NCBI RefSeq assembly: GCF_016806065.1 | Contig: NZ_CP032407.1 | Coordinates: 62,001-126,000 of the forward strand | DNA: 64,000 nt | DNA from: Rhizobium rosettiformans | GTDB lineage: Bacteria > Pseudomonadota > Alphaproteobacteria > Rhizobiales > Rhizobiaceae | Direction: 5' to 3' | Part shown: positions 7,479 through 16,771 of the stretch, in pieces | How the letters are laid out: each line of letters starts with the position of its first letter | How positions within the stretch are numbered: position 1 is the stretch's first letter | Position numbers and translations under genes: made by a program | The notes under the pieces: generated by a model | What the model saw: only the letters and a program-made list of their open reading frames with translations | Told to the model about the DNA's origin: nothing | The model's database searches: none

Positions 7479-9011
7479 GTGATATCAGGCGGATCTACCC
7501 GATCGGTGTCGAAGGTCGCAGCGGCTGCGACTGCTGCAGCTCTTGTCGCGCTCTTGTCGATACTCGGCACTTGGGCCGCACAATCCTATTTCGCGACCAT
7601 CAACCGTGCCGAAGAGCGCGCGGTAGCTTCTGTCAAGATCGTCGCAAGCCATGTGTCCTGGATCCATCAGATGGGAACCCAGACGGTGCGCCGGATTGAT
7701 GATGCACTTCGCCTCACGGACCTGAGGTTCGACGGGAACATCCGTGACATGGATGTCGCAACCCAAGGCTTGCCGATTGGCGTCCAGGCCTACGTTGTCG
7801 ATGCTGAAGGCCGAACCCTTTATTCGACCGACCCCGAGATCAAGCCTGTCGACATCACGGATCGCGACTACTTTACGGCCGTAAGGAATGGACAGATAGA
7901 GTATGTTTCCTCTCTCTTAATCAGCCGCCTGAACGGTGACCAAATTTTTGTCTTCAGTCGGCGTATCGTGCGAGAAGGCAGGTTCATGGGTGCCATAATG
8001 GTGTCCGTTCCCGCAGAGATCACGCGACCGATCTGGGAAACGGTCGATCTGGGCGGGGATTATGCCGTCAGCTTTATTCGCGATGACGGCATGCTGGTTG
8101 CGCGATATCCGTTGCCCGAAACGACATTGGACATGTCGGGCTACATTCTCTTCACAAAGTATCTAAAGGAAGCGCCGGCAGGAACCTATCGTGCAGAGAC
8201 ATCGCCAATGGACGGAGTGCGTCGTGTAGTTGCCTATCGTCGGGTGGAAGGGACACCTTTCATAGCCGTGGCCGCCGCAGACTATGAATTCCTCATTCAA
8301 CCGTTTCGGCAGACGCTGCTGATGCTGGGTGTAGTCGCTGTCATAATCATCGGCGGCGCTACCATTGCTGGATGGTGGATCCGGCATCTCCTGAGAGCCC
8401 AGGAGCAGCAATCGGCCCAACTCGCCAAGGCGCTCGAATCCAACGAGATGTTGTTGCGGGAAATCCATCACCGGGTGAAGAACAACCTGCAATCCGTGAT
8501 GTCACTGGTCCGGCTCCAGCTGCGTGGTTCAGAAGGATTCGAGGCTCTCAACAGCCGGATCAAATCGATGATCGCGGTTCACGAGCAGATCTACAAGCAC
8601 GATACGTATGCACAGATCGATGCAGCCGAGCTTACCCGGGCAGTCGTCTGCAGCGCAGTTGCGGCGCATGATGCAAAGCTTCGTGTCGACTTCGATCTGC
8701 AATCTACGCCAGTCTCAGCAGAGAAGGCGACAGCTCTGGCCTTGCTGGTGAATGAAGTTGTGACCAACGCTATCAAGTACGCTTACCCTGACGGAAAAGA
8801 GGGTCGCCTGCTCGTTGCTCTAGCGGCATCAGAAGAGTTGGGAAAAAGCATCCTGACCATCACGGACTACGGCGTGGGCTTCGACGTCAGCGCCGTTTCG
8901 TCTGGAACGGGTACGCGTCTGATAGACGGATCAGTTCGCCAACTGGATGGAACATACGAAATCCAGTCGCAAGCTGGCACGCAGTTTTCGGCAACCGTCA
9001 CTCTGGATTGA
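7479..9011 (+). CDS. Membrane sensor histidine kinase, Cache sensor with HisKA_2 transmitter
   Basis: I chose GTG 7479 because GGAGG lies about six bases upstream and the first membrane helix (about residues 9-30) follows directly. The next 240 residues are periplasmic and read like a double Cache domain (YVVDAEGRTLYSTDP, ITDRDYFTAVRNG, FVFSRRIV, IRDDGMLVARYP). A second helix is at about 274-299. The cytoplasmic part has the HisKA_2 box EIHHRVKNNLQSVMSLVRLQ, with the phospho-His near residue 329. It is followed by a HATPase with VNEVVTNAIKYAY and a DYGVGF glycine box. This kinase class in Rhizobiales often serves general stress, light or chemotaxis pathways. No cognate regulator is adjacent; the HD-GYP regulator gene points toward it from the other strand. 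Confidence 0.85.
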   Translation: MISGGSTRSVSKVAAAATAAALVALLSILGTWAAQSYFATINRAEERAVASVKIVASHVSWIHQMGTQTVRRIDDALRLTDLRFDGNIRDMDVATQGLPIGVQAYVVDAEGRTLYSTDPEIKPVDITDRDYFTAVRNGQIEYVSSLLISRLNGDQIFVFSRRIVREGRFMGAIMVSVPAEITRPIWETVDLGGDYAVSFIRDDGMLVARYPLPETTLDMSGYILFTKYLKEAPAGTYRAETSPMDGVRRVVAYRRVEGTPFIAVAAADYEFLIQPFRQTLLMLGVVAVIIIGGATIAGWWIRHLLRAQEQQSAQLAKALESNEMLLREIHHRVKNNLQSVMSLVRLQLRGSEGFEALNSRIKSMIAVHEQIYKHDTYAQIDAAELTRAVVCSAVAAHDAKLRVDFDLQSTPVSAEKATALALLVNEVVTNAIKYAYPDGKEGRLLVALAASEELGKSILTITDYGVGFDVSAVSSGTGTRLIDGSVRQLDGTYEIQSQAGTQFSATVTLD

Positions 9012-9299
9012 AGCAACGGTTTGAATACGCGGGTATATGGTCTCCGCTCGTTGGGCGTGGGACGGCCGAGCCGCTTTTTAACGCTCTCGTCAACCTACCA
9101 CTGAAATCGGATACGCCGGTACACCAGCACTGCGAGCGCGATGTCCATGCGCTCTTCCTTGGAACTCCAACTCTTGTTGTCCCCTGTGGCACAGGCCCCT
9201 CACGATGATGATCGTGCCTCATTCCTTTTTGAAACAAGCGAGACAGAGACGTCGATCGCGCATCGTCTCCTTATCCCGCCGATTTGATTGAAACCTCAC

Positions 9300-10391
9300 C
9301 TATGCAGTGCGCATCGAGTTTGCGTCGTGAGAATGCAATAGGGCCTTGGCACCAGCATCGTCAGCGTGGTCCAGCATGATATTCGTGATCTCCGGCAGTG
9401 CCATTTGGAAGGCTTGCACGCAAGCGGGATCGAATTGGCTGCCAGCTCCAGCGATGATGTGAGCGACTGCTCGTTCAACCGGCCAAGCTTCCTTGTAGGG
9501 CCGTACCGTGGTCAAGGCGTCGAAATTGTCAGCGAGCGCCACGATGCGAGCAGATAAGGGAATCTCCTGCGCAGAAAGTTGCCGCGGATACCCCTTTCCA
9601 TCCCACCTTTCATGATGGTTGCCAGCGATTTCTGCTGCCAGCTGCATCAGGCTGGACTGGGATTCTCGCAGGATTTCACAGCCGACAAGAGTGTGCTTCT
9701 GCATCTCCGCATATTCCTGCTTTGTCAAACTGCCCTTTTTCAGCAGGACAGCGTCGGGTATCGCGACTTTGCCGATGTCGTGCATCGGAGCGGCCAGTCG
9801 AATATCGGCACAGTATTCGGGAGGCAATCCGTACTCCCGAGCGATCGCTTCAGAGTAATCTGCCACCCTTCTTGTATGTTTGGCGGTCTCTGAGTCCTTG
9901 TAACTGGCAGCCAACGTGAGGCGATCAATGATCTCTTCTTCACGAGATCGCAGCGCGGCTACTGCTTTGTCGACCTCGGCCCGTAGCCACTCGGCTGTGT
10001 CCGCAAGCTTGTTCTGCGCGATGACAAGCGATAGGAGGTTTCGGACGCGTGCAAGGAATTCCAGCGGATTGATTGGTTTGGTGAGGAAATCAATAGCTCC
10101 CGCCTCTAAGGCTGCCATGCGCACCATCTGGTCGTTGTCAGCCGTAACGAATACCGCTGGCTTGCCGCGGTATTTCTCGAACCGCATTATCTCGTTGAGC
10201 AGTTCAATGCCGTTCAAAGCCGGCATTTGATAATCAATGACAGCCACGTCGTAATCGAGAGATGGCAGCTCATCCAACACGTCGTTCGGCGCAGCATAGG
10301 CTAGCGCGACACAATCCAGCTTTTCGACAAGCTTTGTGAGGAATGTCAGATTGGTCGGATTATCATCGACAAGAAGAATACGCATATTCAC
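9300..10391 (-). CDS. Response regulator with HD-GYP cyclic-di-GMP phosphodiesterase domain
   Basis: The 363-residue protein has a receiver domain (1-120) with acidic pocket DD9-10, phospho-acceptor D53 (VIDYQMP) and the Lys of LTKP. A helical linker leads to an HD-GYP domain: HD at 204-205 (PMHDIGK), GNHHERWDGKGYP at 257-269. The last motif reads GKGYP, with the family's conserved GYP. RpfG-like proteins of this layout hydrolyse cyclic-di-GMP when phosphorylated. The gene is the last of a three-gene leftward operon, eight bases after the hybrid kinase gene, whose Hpt domain is the obvious phosphate donor. Confidence 0.88.
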   Translation of the reverse strand: MNMRILLVDDNPTNLTFLTKLVEKLDCVALAYAAPNDVLDELPSLDYDVAVIDYQMPALNGIELLNEIMRFEKYRGKPAVFVTADNDQMVRMAALEAGAIDFLTKPINPLEFLARVRNLLSLVIAQNKLADTAEWLRAEVDKAVAALRSREEEIIDRLTLAASYKDSETAKHTRRVADYSEAIAREYGLPPEYCADIRLAAPMHDIGKVAIPDAVLLKKGSLTKQEYAEMQKHTLVGCEILRESQSSLMQLAAEIAGNHHERWDGKGYPRQLSAQEIPLSARIVALADNFDALTTVRPYKEAWPVERAVAHIIAGAGSQFDPACVQAFQMALPEITNIMLDHADDAGAKALLHSHDANSMRTA

Positions 10392-10399
10392 ACACTCGG

Positions 10400-12595
10400 T
10401 CAGGCGGCCAAAAGGGATCTATAGGATTCGATGTTCCTTTCTAGATCCGACACGCTTTGGCGGGTCAGGGGCCGAGTTCGAAGTTCCTGACAATTCGCGG
10501 CGAAGGCTTGCAGGCCGATACTGCTGGCAGCACCTTTGAGGGTGTGCAGCAGATGATCCTGCTCTGCATCCTCACCGTCCTCTGAGCAACGCTGCAGTTT
10601 TTGCAGCAAGACGTCGGCATCGTTGAAGAAGCTCGCGACCAATTCCATAAACACCTCCTCGCCGAGGGCGTCGACCATCTCCTTGCGCCTTTCCTCGAAG
10701 CTATCGTCCAATCTGGGAGACACAAAGAGGGGCGCGATAGCGGAGTCGCCTACGGATACATGTGTCTGCAGGCTTTCGCGCAGTTTCGCCAAGGTCACGG
10801 GCTTTGACTGAAATGCATTCATCCCCGCTGTGTCGCAACGTTGGCGATCATCCTCGGAGGCATTTGCTGTCATGGCGACGATCGGCACCTGACCCCGTCG
10901 CCCCTCAAGCTTGCGGATGTGCTGTGTGGCCTCGATGCCGTCCATATTCGGCATCTGCATATCCATAAAGATGAGGTCGAAGTCTTCTGCCCTGGCGAGT
11001 TCCACTGCCTCAAGGCCATCGTTGGCGACAACAACTGACTGCCCAAGATGACGCAAAAAGCCGATAGCCACTTGCTGATTAATCTTGTTGTCCTCCACAA
11101 GGAGCACCCGCCGCCTCTCAAGGATCACATCGCGTCCACCAGACCGCGCGACGGAGATCGGCATTTCGGCTGGCTTGGCCGGCACCTCAAACCAGAACGT
11201 GCTGCCCACCCCCTTGGCGCTTGTAACACCAATACGTCCGCCGAGTTGCTCGATGATTTCCTTGCAAATCGTCAGTCCGAGGCCCGTGCCTCCGTATTTG
11301 CGGCTTATCGTTGCATCTACCTGTGAGAATGGCTTGAACAGCTTGCCGATGCCCTCAGGGTCAATGCCGATGCCAGTGTCGGTCACATCGAACCTGACAT
11401 ACGACCGGCCTTCAACCACCTGCTCGCTCACCTTGAGCGTCACAACACCGTTTTGAGTAAACTTCAAAGCGTTGCTGAGAAGATTAAGCAGGACCTGCCG
11501 TAGTCGAGTGGGATCAGATTCAATCGCAGGGAATGCGGGCGCCTCCGGATAGATCGCGCGCATCAAATTGCCGTTTTCACCAGCGCGATCTTCAAGAATA
11601 TCAACAACAGACCCGACGAGCTCTGCGACCACCAGTGGCCGCATCTCCGTGGTCAGCTTGCCATGGTCGAGCTTGGCATAATCGAGGATCTCGTTGATCA
11701 CCTCGAGCAGAGCCTCGCCGGACTTTTGAATTGTTGTTAGACCTTGGGCAACGGCCCGGTCCGGTCCAGAAAGCTGCAAGAGTTCGGTTGTCCCGAGTAT
11801 CGCGTTCAGCGGCGTCCTGATTTCATGCCCCATAGTCGCCATGAACTGCGACTTGGAACGATTACCAGCTTCGGCGGCAAAATAGGACTTCTGAAGGTCT
11901 TGCGCCATGGCCTCCAAACCAAGACCTGCTGTGCGCACCGACGACAGTTGACGGCGCAGGGAAAAGATCAGGAAACCGACGCAGGCAACGAGAAGGGCGA
12001 CAAGTACTGCCGATCTCAGTTGAAGCGACAGAAGCGCGGCACGAGCGTCAGCCCGGTCTGAGCTCACTGCATTGTTGGCGTAAATCAGGAGGCTTTCAGT
12101 GTTGGTAAGCAACGGCTCAAGAGACGCATCCATTCGCGCCAGATCTTCCGGTCCGAGAGTTCCACTGGCTAAATAGCGATCAAGAATCGGCTCAAGACTG
12201 CGGATTGTGTCAAAGATTTTCGCAATCGCTGGACCTGCATCCTGATCACCGCCGAACTTCCGATCGAACGCCCCCTCCTCCAGGATCTTCATTCGCGAGT
12301 AAAGAATATCATATCCGTTCGATAAACCTTTAAGCGTTTCGGCCGACACCTCCGGTGCCATGGCAGATAGATGAACGGCCTCGTGCAACTTCCGTGTCTC
12401 TCGGTCGAGCTGATAAATTGACCACAATGCGTTTTCACGAATGCCATCCTGTAGGGAGGTATACCTGTGGGCAATCATCAGAAATATTGCGACCAGTCCA
12501 ATCAGCAGCAAGGCTGCAAAGATCTGCAGGGCGACCGTCACCTTGCTGGCCGTGCGAAGAGCCTCAATGCTGACTGGCTGAATGGTCTGCATCAC
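10400..12595 (-). CDS. Hybrid sensor histidine kinase with receiver and Hpt domains
   Basis: In the 731-residue protein a first membrane helix lies at about 20-42. A helical periplasmic region of some 150 residues follows, then a second helix at about 195-215. The HisKA box GHEIRTPLNAILG places the phospho-His at 257. The HATPase has the N box (LLNLLSNALKFTQ), DTGIGID and GGTGLGL. A receiver domain follows (LLVEDNKINQQVA, with FMDMQMPNMDG), and the C-terminal Hpt domain carries HTLKGAASSIG. This is a full phosphorelay in one chain. Its start overlaps the end of the upstream periplasmic protein gene by four bases, and the HD-GYP regulator follows by eight. So the likely order is periplasmic protein to kinase to HD-GYP output. 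Confidence 0.9.
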   Translation of the reverse strand: MMQTIQPVSIEALRTASKVTVALQIFAALLLIGLVAIFLMIAHRYTSLQDGIRENALWSIYQLDRETRKLHEAVHLSAMAPEVSAETLKGLSNGYDILYSRMKILEEGAFDRKFGGDQDAGPAIAKIFDTIRSLEPILDRYLASGTLGPEDLARMDASLEPLLTNTESLLIYANNAVSSDRADARAALLSLQLRSAVLVALLVACVGFLIFSLRRQLSSVRTAGLGLEAMAQDLQKSYFAAEAGNRSKSQFMATMGHEIRTPLNAILGTTELLQLSGPDRAVAQGLTTIQKSGEALLEVINEILDYAKLDHGKLTTEMRPLVVAELVGSVVDILEDRAGENGNLMRAIYPEAPAFPAIESDPTRLRQVLLNLLSNALKFTQNGVVTLKVSEQVVEGRSYVRFDVTDTGIGIDPEGIGKLFKPFSQVDATISRKYGGTGLGLTICKEIIEQLGGRIGVTSAKGVGSTFWFEVPAKPAEMPISVARSGGRDVILERRRVLLVEDNKINQQVAIGFLRHLGQSVVVANDGLEAVELARAEDFDLIFMDMQMPNMDGIEATQHIRKLEGRRGQVPIVAMTANASEDDRQRCDTAGMNAFQSKPVTLAKLRESLQTHVSVGDSAIAPLFVSPRLDDSFEERRKEMVDALGEEVFMELVASFFNDADVLLQKLQRCSEDGEDAEQDHLLHTLKGAASSIGLQAFAANCQELRTRPLTRQSVSDLERNIESYRSLLAA

Positions 12596-13107
12596 TGAGT
12601 GACCTCGATTTCCTTGATCTGCCAGACCGATCGAGAGAAATACTTCTCATTGTAGAGAGAGCTGTCAGTGTCGAATGGATAGATGAGGAAGAGCGGCCCC
12701 TTGTCTCGAATAGACATCAGCTCACCATTCATACGGGTGGCAAGGATTGTGTCGATCGTTGCGGCATCCTCCATTGGAACCACCGCGACGTAGTCGTTGA
12801 GCGCCTTCACATTAAGGGTCGTTCCCTTAGCGCCAGCCGCTTCCAGTACCGTTCGAAGAAAGGGTCCCGAAAACTCGATCTCGCCTTTTGTCCATGGCGT
12901 CTCCATCTTGCCCGAACGACCGGCGAGTGCCTCAAGCATGGCAAGATCAAATTGTGCTGTCTCTCCAGCATTGGGATTGGCGAGGTCCGATCCTTTGATC
13001 GTCAGTATTACTTCGCCCTTGGGTGCATCCAGTGCCATTGTAGGAGCTGCCGCCAGGCTGATAAAAGCGGCGGCGGTGATGAGCAGTTTCAAGGCCATGG
13101 TGTTCAT
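12592..13107 (-). CDS. Secreted molybdopterin-oxidoreductase-fold protein, probable sensor partner
   Basis: The 171-residue product has an N-terminal signal peptide (hydrophobic to residue 24, cut near TMALDAP). Its mature part resembles the oxidoreductase molybdopterin-binding (SUOX-like) fold: VILTIKGSD, FDLAMLEAL, a FSGPFLRTVLEAAGAKG segment and a GPLFLIYPFD strand. There is no cysteine in the mature part, so the Cys that holds molybdenum in true enzymes is absent. Such domains are also found next to sensor kinases. Because the gene overlaps the hybrid kinase by ATGA, I infer that it is a periplasmic ligand-binding partner. It heads the operon kinase to HD-GYP. The fold call is moderate, the role is inference. 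Confidence 0.7.
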   Translation of the reverse strand: MNTMALKLLITAAAFISLAAAPTMALDAPKGEVILTIKGSDLANPNAGETAQFDLAMLEALAGRSGKMETPWTKGEIEFSGPFLRTVLEAAGAKGTTLNVKALNDYVAVVPMEDAATIDTILATRMNGELMSIRDKGPLFLIYPFDTDSSLYNEKYFSRSVWQIKEIEVTQ

Positions 13108-13333
13108 CTCGTATCCTCCAGTCTGAACGTTGAACGAACGCGCTGTGTCACGCTGTTAGGGTTAAAAGTGTCTGGCCGCGGCAGAGCATTTGCAAAACGG
13201 CACATGCTACGAGAACCTTCGCCAAATACGGCTATTCGCAGAGATCGTTTCGAGAGACGCAAGTTTCGCGCGTTCGAGTTTTGTCGACATGAAGTGCATT
13301 GGAGCCCCCTCCCCACAACGGGAGTAAAATCAG

Positions 13334-14695
13334 TCATTTACCAGTTGGTGGTGCAGGCAGATCTTCATGATCGGCCGATGCGGCAACCAGCTGTGTTCCC
13401 TCGCCCAGTTGCTGGCGGTAGCGAGCGTACCTGTTCTTGCCGGAATTCTTTGCTGCATACATGGCGAAATCGGCGGCGCGAAGAATAGCGTCACTGTCCT
13501 TGCCATCCGATGGATATGCCGAGATGCCAATCGACGCACTTACAGTGACGTCCTGTCTGCCAATGTCGATCGGTCGACATATTTCCGACAGCAACCGGCG
13601 TGCAAAATTGTCAGCGGTATCCGCGCCCTGATGGCGTTCGAGGATCATGGCAAACTCGTCGCCGCCGAGCCGAAAGGCCATCAACGAATCCAGCTTGCTT
13701 ATCCTTCGACCGATTGTCCGAAGGACTGCGTCGCCGGCATGATGACCAAACGTATCATTGACGGCCTTGAAGCCGTCGAGATCGAGTACCATCAAGCTGA
13801 ATGGTTTAACCGCTTGCGTAACATCTGCTCTGCGTCCCAGCTCTGCGTTGAACAGGTATCGATTTCCAAGACCTGTCATCTGGTCGATGTGGGCGGCGTT
13901 CCACAGATCAAGCTGGCGATTATGAGCTTCTGTCACATCTTGGAGGACACCCTGTATCACGGGCTCGCCTTGATGGTTCAGGCTGTACTGCCCAGCGCTT
14001 TTAAAGCGGCGCACCTGTCCAGAGGGATGGCGAAAATCAAACTCCTGCACCATGGGCTCAACACACAGCTCAGGATTCTTCGTGATAGCTTCGATACCGT
14101 GGCGGACATCCGCGGAAAGGGGCTCCAGTGCCATTTCCAATGTCACTGGAGCGCCGTGCGGCACCCCGTAGAGGTCGTACACCCGATCTGACCACAACAG
14201 TCGGCCGGTTCTAACTTCATAAGTCCAGGCACCAACGCCAGACAGCTCTTCAAGCTGTGCGAGCCATGCTGCGCGTCGTTCGGAGTCTTGTCTCAGGGCT
14301 ACGAGTTGCTCTTCAAACGAGCGCCGAGCGGAGGCTCGAAAAAGCGCCACATCGTAAACTCGAGGACCCAGGTGGTTGCGCATCGAGATATTGACCAGAA
14401 CCGGCGATGGCTCGGCATTTCCCTGCACCGTTAGTGCGACCTCGTGGCAGCGGCCTTCAATATGCAGAAGCGGAATGAGAACACTCTCAAGATAGAGCCG
14501 ACTTGCGGTCGTAAACTTCCGGCTAATTCGCTCGCCCATTATCTCGCGTTCGGACGCGCCGGTCAGTCCGCCGAAACAGGCGTTGGCGCGCAGGATACAA
14601 AAGTTGGCGTCAACGACCACCAACGCACACGGGGCATCGTTCCAATCAACCTCGCCATTGTAGGCCTCAGAGATGAGAGTTTGCTGACCCGACAT
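13334..14695 (-). CDS. PAS-PAS-GGDEF diguanylate cyclase paired with RsbQ-like hydrolase
   Basis: I chose the ATG at 14695 (MSGQQTLIS), 28 codons after an upstream ATG, because the hydrolase gene ends at 14667 and the two would overlap by 29 bases. The 453-residue protein starts with a PAS domain (APCALVVVDANFCILRANACF). A coiled segment and a second PAS (about 155-275, VGAWTYEVRTGRLLWSDRV) follow. The GGDEF domain (about 285-440) has TGLGNRYLF, DLDGFKAVNDTFGHHAGD and the intact RLGGDEF. No inhibitory RxxD site is seen five residues before GGDEF. The partner upstream is RsbQ-like. In Bacillus, RsbQ feeds a PAS-phosphatase (RsbP), and here the output appears to be cyclic-di-GMP synthesis. Confidence 0.85.
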   Translation of the reverse strand: MSGQQTLISEAYNGEVDWNDAPCALVVVDANFCILRANACFGGLTGASEREIMGERISRKFTTASRLYLESVLIPLLHIEGRCHEVALTVQGNAEPSPVLVNISMRNHLGPRVYDVALFRASARRSFEEQLVALRQDSERRAAWLAQLEELSGVGAWTYEVRTGRLLWSDRVYDLYGVPHGAPVTLEMALEPLSADVRHGIEAITKNPELCVEPMVQEFDFRHPSGQVRRFKSAGQYSLNHQGEPVIQGVLQDVTEAHNRQLDLWNAAHIDQMTGLGNRYLFNAELGRRADVTQAVKPFSLMVLDLDGFKAVNDTFGHHAGDAVLRTIGRRISKLDSLMAFRLGGDEFAMILERHQGADTADNFARRLLSEICRPIDIGRQDVTVSASIGISAYPSDGKDSDAILRAADFAMYAAKNSGKNRYARYRQQLGEGTQLVAASADHEDLPAPPTGK

Positions 14696-15488
14696 ATCGT
14701 TCGATCTCTTGGATGACCTCGGCCGGATGACTGACGTGTGGGCAATGTCCCGTTGCCTTGAGTTGAACAAAGGTCGCATTCGGCATTTGGTCGGCTACAT
14801 ATTTGCCAACCTCGACCGGAGCGATGACGTCCTCGGCGCACTGCAAGACCAGCGCCGGTGTGTAAGCCTTTGCCAGGTCTGATCGGTTGTCGCTCCAGAA
14901 GGTCAAAGCCGCGAAATGCCTGGCGATCTCAGGGTTGGTTCTGCAGAAACTTTCGCGCAGCGTGTCCGTCAGTTCTGGACGGTCGGAGTTACCCATGATT
15001 GCGGGTGCCATTTGCCCTGCCCAACCGAGATAGTTGGACTGCATGGCGTCGATCAGCCCTTCGATATCCTGTTTCTCGAATCCCCCGCGATAGCGATCAC
15101 CATCGTTGAGGTAACAAGCGGATGGCCCAATAAGAACTAGCTGACTGAACAGTTCAGGCCGTTTGGCTGCTGCCAGGACCCCGATCATCGAACTGACGGA
15201 ATGACCAACGAAAGCTGCCGGTTCAGTGCAACAATGTTCAATTACTTCAATGCAATCATCTGCATAGTCTGTGAGGGCCTGATAGTGCTTGTACGAGAAA
15301 TGGCTAGCATCTGAGTTGCCGAAACCCATGAGATCAAACAGGACGATCTGGTGCTTGTTCTGGAATGCAGGCGCAACATCCTTCCACATCGTCTGATCGC
15401 AACCCAACCCATGAGCGAAGATTATCGGGCTACGAGCCGTACCGAAGGACTTTATCGCATACTTGTAGGTTGGATCTCGCTGTCGCAT
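14667..15488 (-). CDS. RsbQ-like alpha/beta hydrolase (KAI2/D14 relative), signal partner of PAS-GGDEF
   Basis: The 273-residue protein aligns from memory with Bacillus RsbQ along its whole length: FAHGLGCDQTMW, VLFDLMGFGNSD, FVGHSVSSMIGVLAA, RPELFSQLVLIGPSACYLND, GGFEKQDIEGL, NYLGWA, ADQMPNATFVQLKATGHCPHVSHP. The triad is complete: S97 in GHSVS, D220 in CAEDVIAP, H248 in TGHCPH. RsbQ and plant KAI2/D14 receptors share this fold and use a small hydrophobic pocket to bind or cut a signal molecule. The 3' end overlaps the start of the PAS-GGDEF gene, so the two are translated together and likely work as receptor and PAS reader. The signal itself cannot be told from sequence. Confidence 0.9.
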   Translation of the reverse strand: MRQRDPTYKYAIKSFGTARSPIIFAHGLGCDQTMWKDVAPAFQNKHQIVLFDLMGFGNSDASHFSYKHYQALTDYADDCIEVIEHCCTEPAAFVGHSVSSMIGVLAAAKRPELFSQLVLIGPSACYLNDGDRYRGGFEKQDIEGLIDAMQSNYLGWAGQMAPAIMGNSDRPELTDTLRESFCRTNPEIARHFAALTFWSDNRSDLAKAYTPALVLQCAEDVIAPVEVGKYVADQMPNATFVQLKATGHCPHVSHPAEVIQEIERYVGSANSHL

Positions 15489-15551
15489 AGATATCTCGTA
15501 TTTTCACATATCTGAAATTATGGATGTTCATTGTTTAGGAAGAGTAAAGGC

Positions 15552-16649
15552 TCACCCTGAACTCACAATCGGGGATTGACGAACATCATATTCGGAGGCG
15601 CTTTTTGGGGAACCAAACAAGAAACCTTGGCCAACGTCACAGTTCATCTCGCGCAGAACTGACGCCGTCTGTGTATCCTCGATACCTTCAGCGATGACCT
15701 TCAATCCAAGGCTCTTGCAGAGCTGCACCAACGCGATGACGATGGTACGATTTTCCGGGTGTTCTGGTAGGCATTTAATGAATGAACGATCAATCTTTAC
15801 GTAGTCGATGGGATAGTCCCGGAGATGAGACAGGGACGCATACCCAGTGCCGAAATCATCTAGGGCAATCTTACAACCTGCCCTTTTTAGGGCCCGGATG
15901 TTTTCGAGAACGACATCTTCGCCCTCAGCAAGGATTACGGTCTCAGTAATCTCGATCATCAAAGAACCTGGCGCAATGTCGTAGCGATCTAGCTCCGTCA
16001 ATATGTGGTCGGCGTAGGATCGTTCACGAATACAGACCTCAGACACGTTGATGCCGACGACACCATAGTCGAGACCTAGCTCGGTCCACTGCTGCATTTG
16101 CATCAGTGTCTTGGTCAAAATTTGTTCGCTGATTGCCCTGGCACAGTCAGGGTCTGAAAACGCGGGCCAGAACTCCGCGGGCATCACAGTCAAGCCGTCT
16201 GGGTCAACAATCCTTGCCAGGGCCTCAAATCCACACCGGCGCCCAGTGATCAAGTCGATCTCTTCCTGGAAGAAAGGAAAAAGACGGTTGGCCGCGACCG
16301 CATTGAGAACCCTAGCAATTGCAGCCAATCTAAGTGTCAGACCGCTCTCACTTCGCTCTCCAAAAAACTCGTATGTACCTCGAACAGATCTCTTGACTTC
16401 ACGCAGAGCAACATCTGCGGACTTGAGGAGGTCGTTGACGGTCCAGCCTTCTGCCGCAGATGTACAACATCCAATTGAACAGGTGACAGAAAGATTGTGG
16501 CCGCTGAAGCCCGCGGGACGCTTAACGGTCTTAAGGATCCTCTCGCAGAGCCGCGCCAGTCGAAACTGATCGTTGAAGGGAAGAAGAAGCGCGAATTCAT
16601 CTCCGCCCAGCCTGAAGAGCTCGCCCTTGGCAGTCGGGATCTCTTTCAA
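15552..16649 (-). pseudogene. GGDEF-EAL protein lacking the start of its GGDEF domain
   Basis: The frame is open from about 16855 to 15552. Conserved residues begin at about 16760 with QKPSLLLIDIDGFKKINDTFGHEVGD and continue through FRLGGDEFALLLP. No ATG is present in that stretch; TTG 16649 is the nearest plausible start used for the coordinates. The opening part of a GGDEF domain (the LTGLxNR segment) is missing, and the preceding bases belong to the end of the 1491-residue gene at 16772. The EAL half looks complete: GFEALAR, EITETVIL, LDDFGTGYASLSHL, VKIDRSFI and GQGFLFG. The gene may be a relic of a longer protein, cut at its 5' end, or it may still yield a phosphodiesterase from an internal start. 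Confidence 0.6.
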
Positions 16650-16771
16650 TCGATCAGCAACGATCTTTACTAACTGATCGCCGACTTCATGCCCAAAGGT
16701 ATCATTGATTTTTTTGAAGCCATCAATATCGATCAGTAGCAGAGATGGCTTCTGGTATTTCCCAACTTGTG

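Noticed and set aside
13104..13337. Leftward open frame of 77 codons between the PAS-GGDEF gene and the molybdopterin-fold gene
   Set aside because: No ribosome-binding site and an irregular Arg/Ser-rich composition. The gap more likely holds the promoter of the downstream operon.
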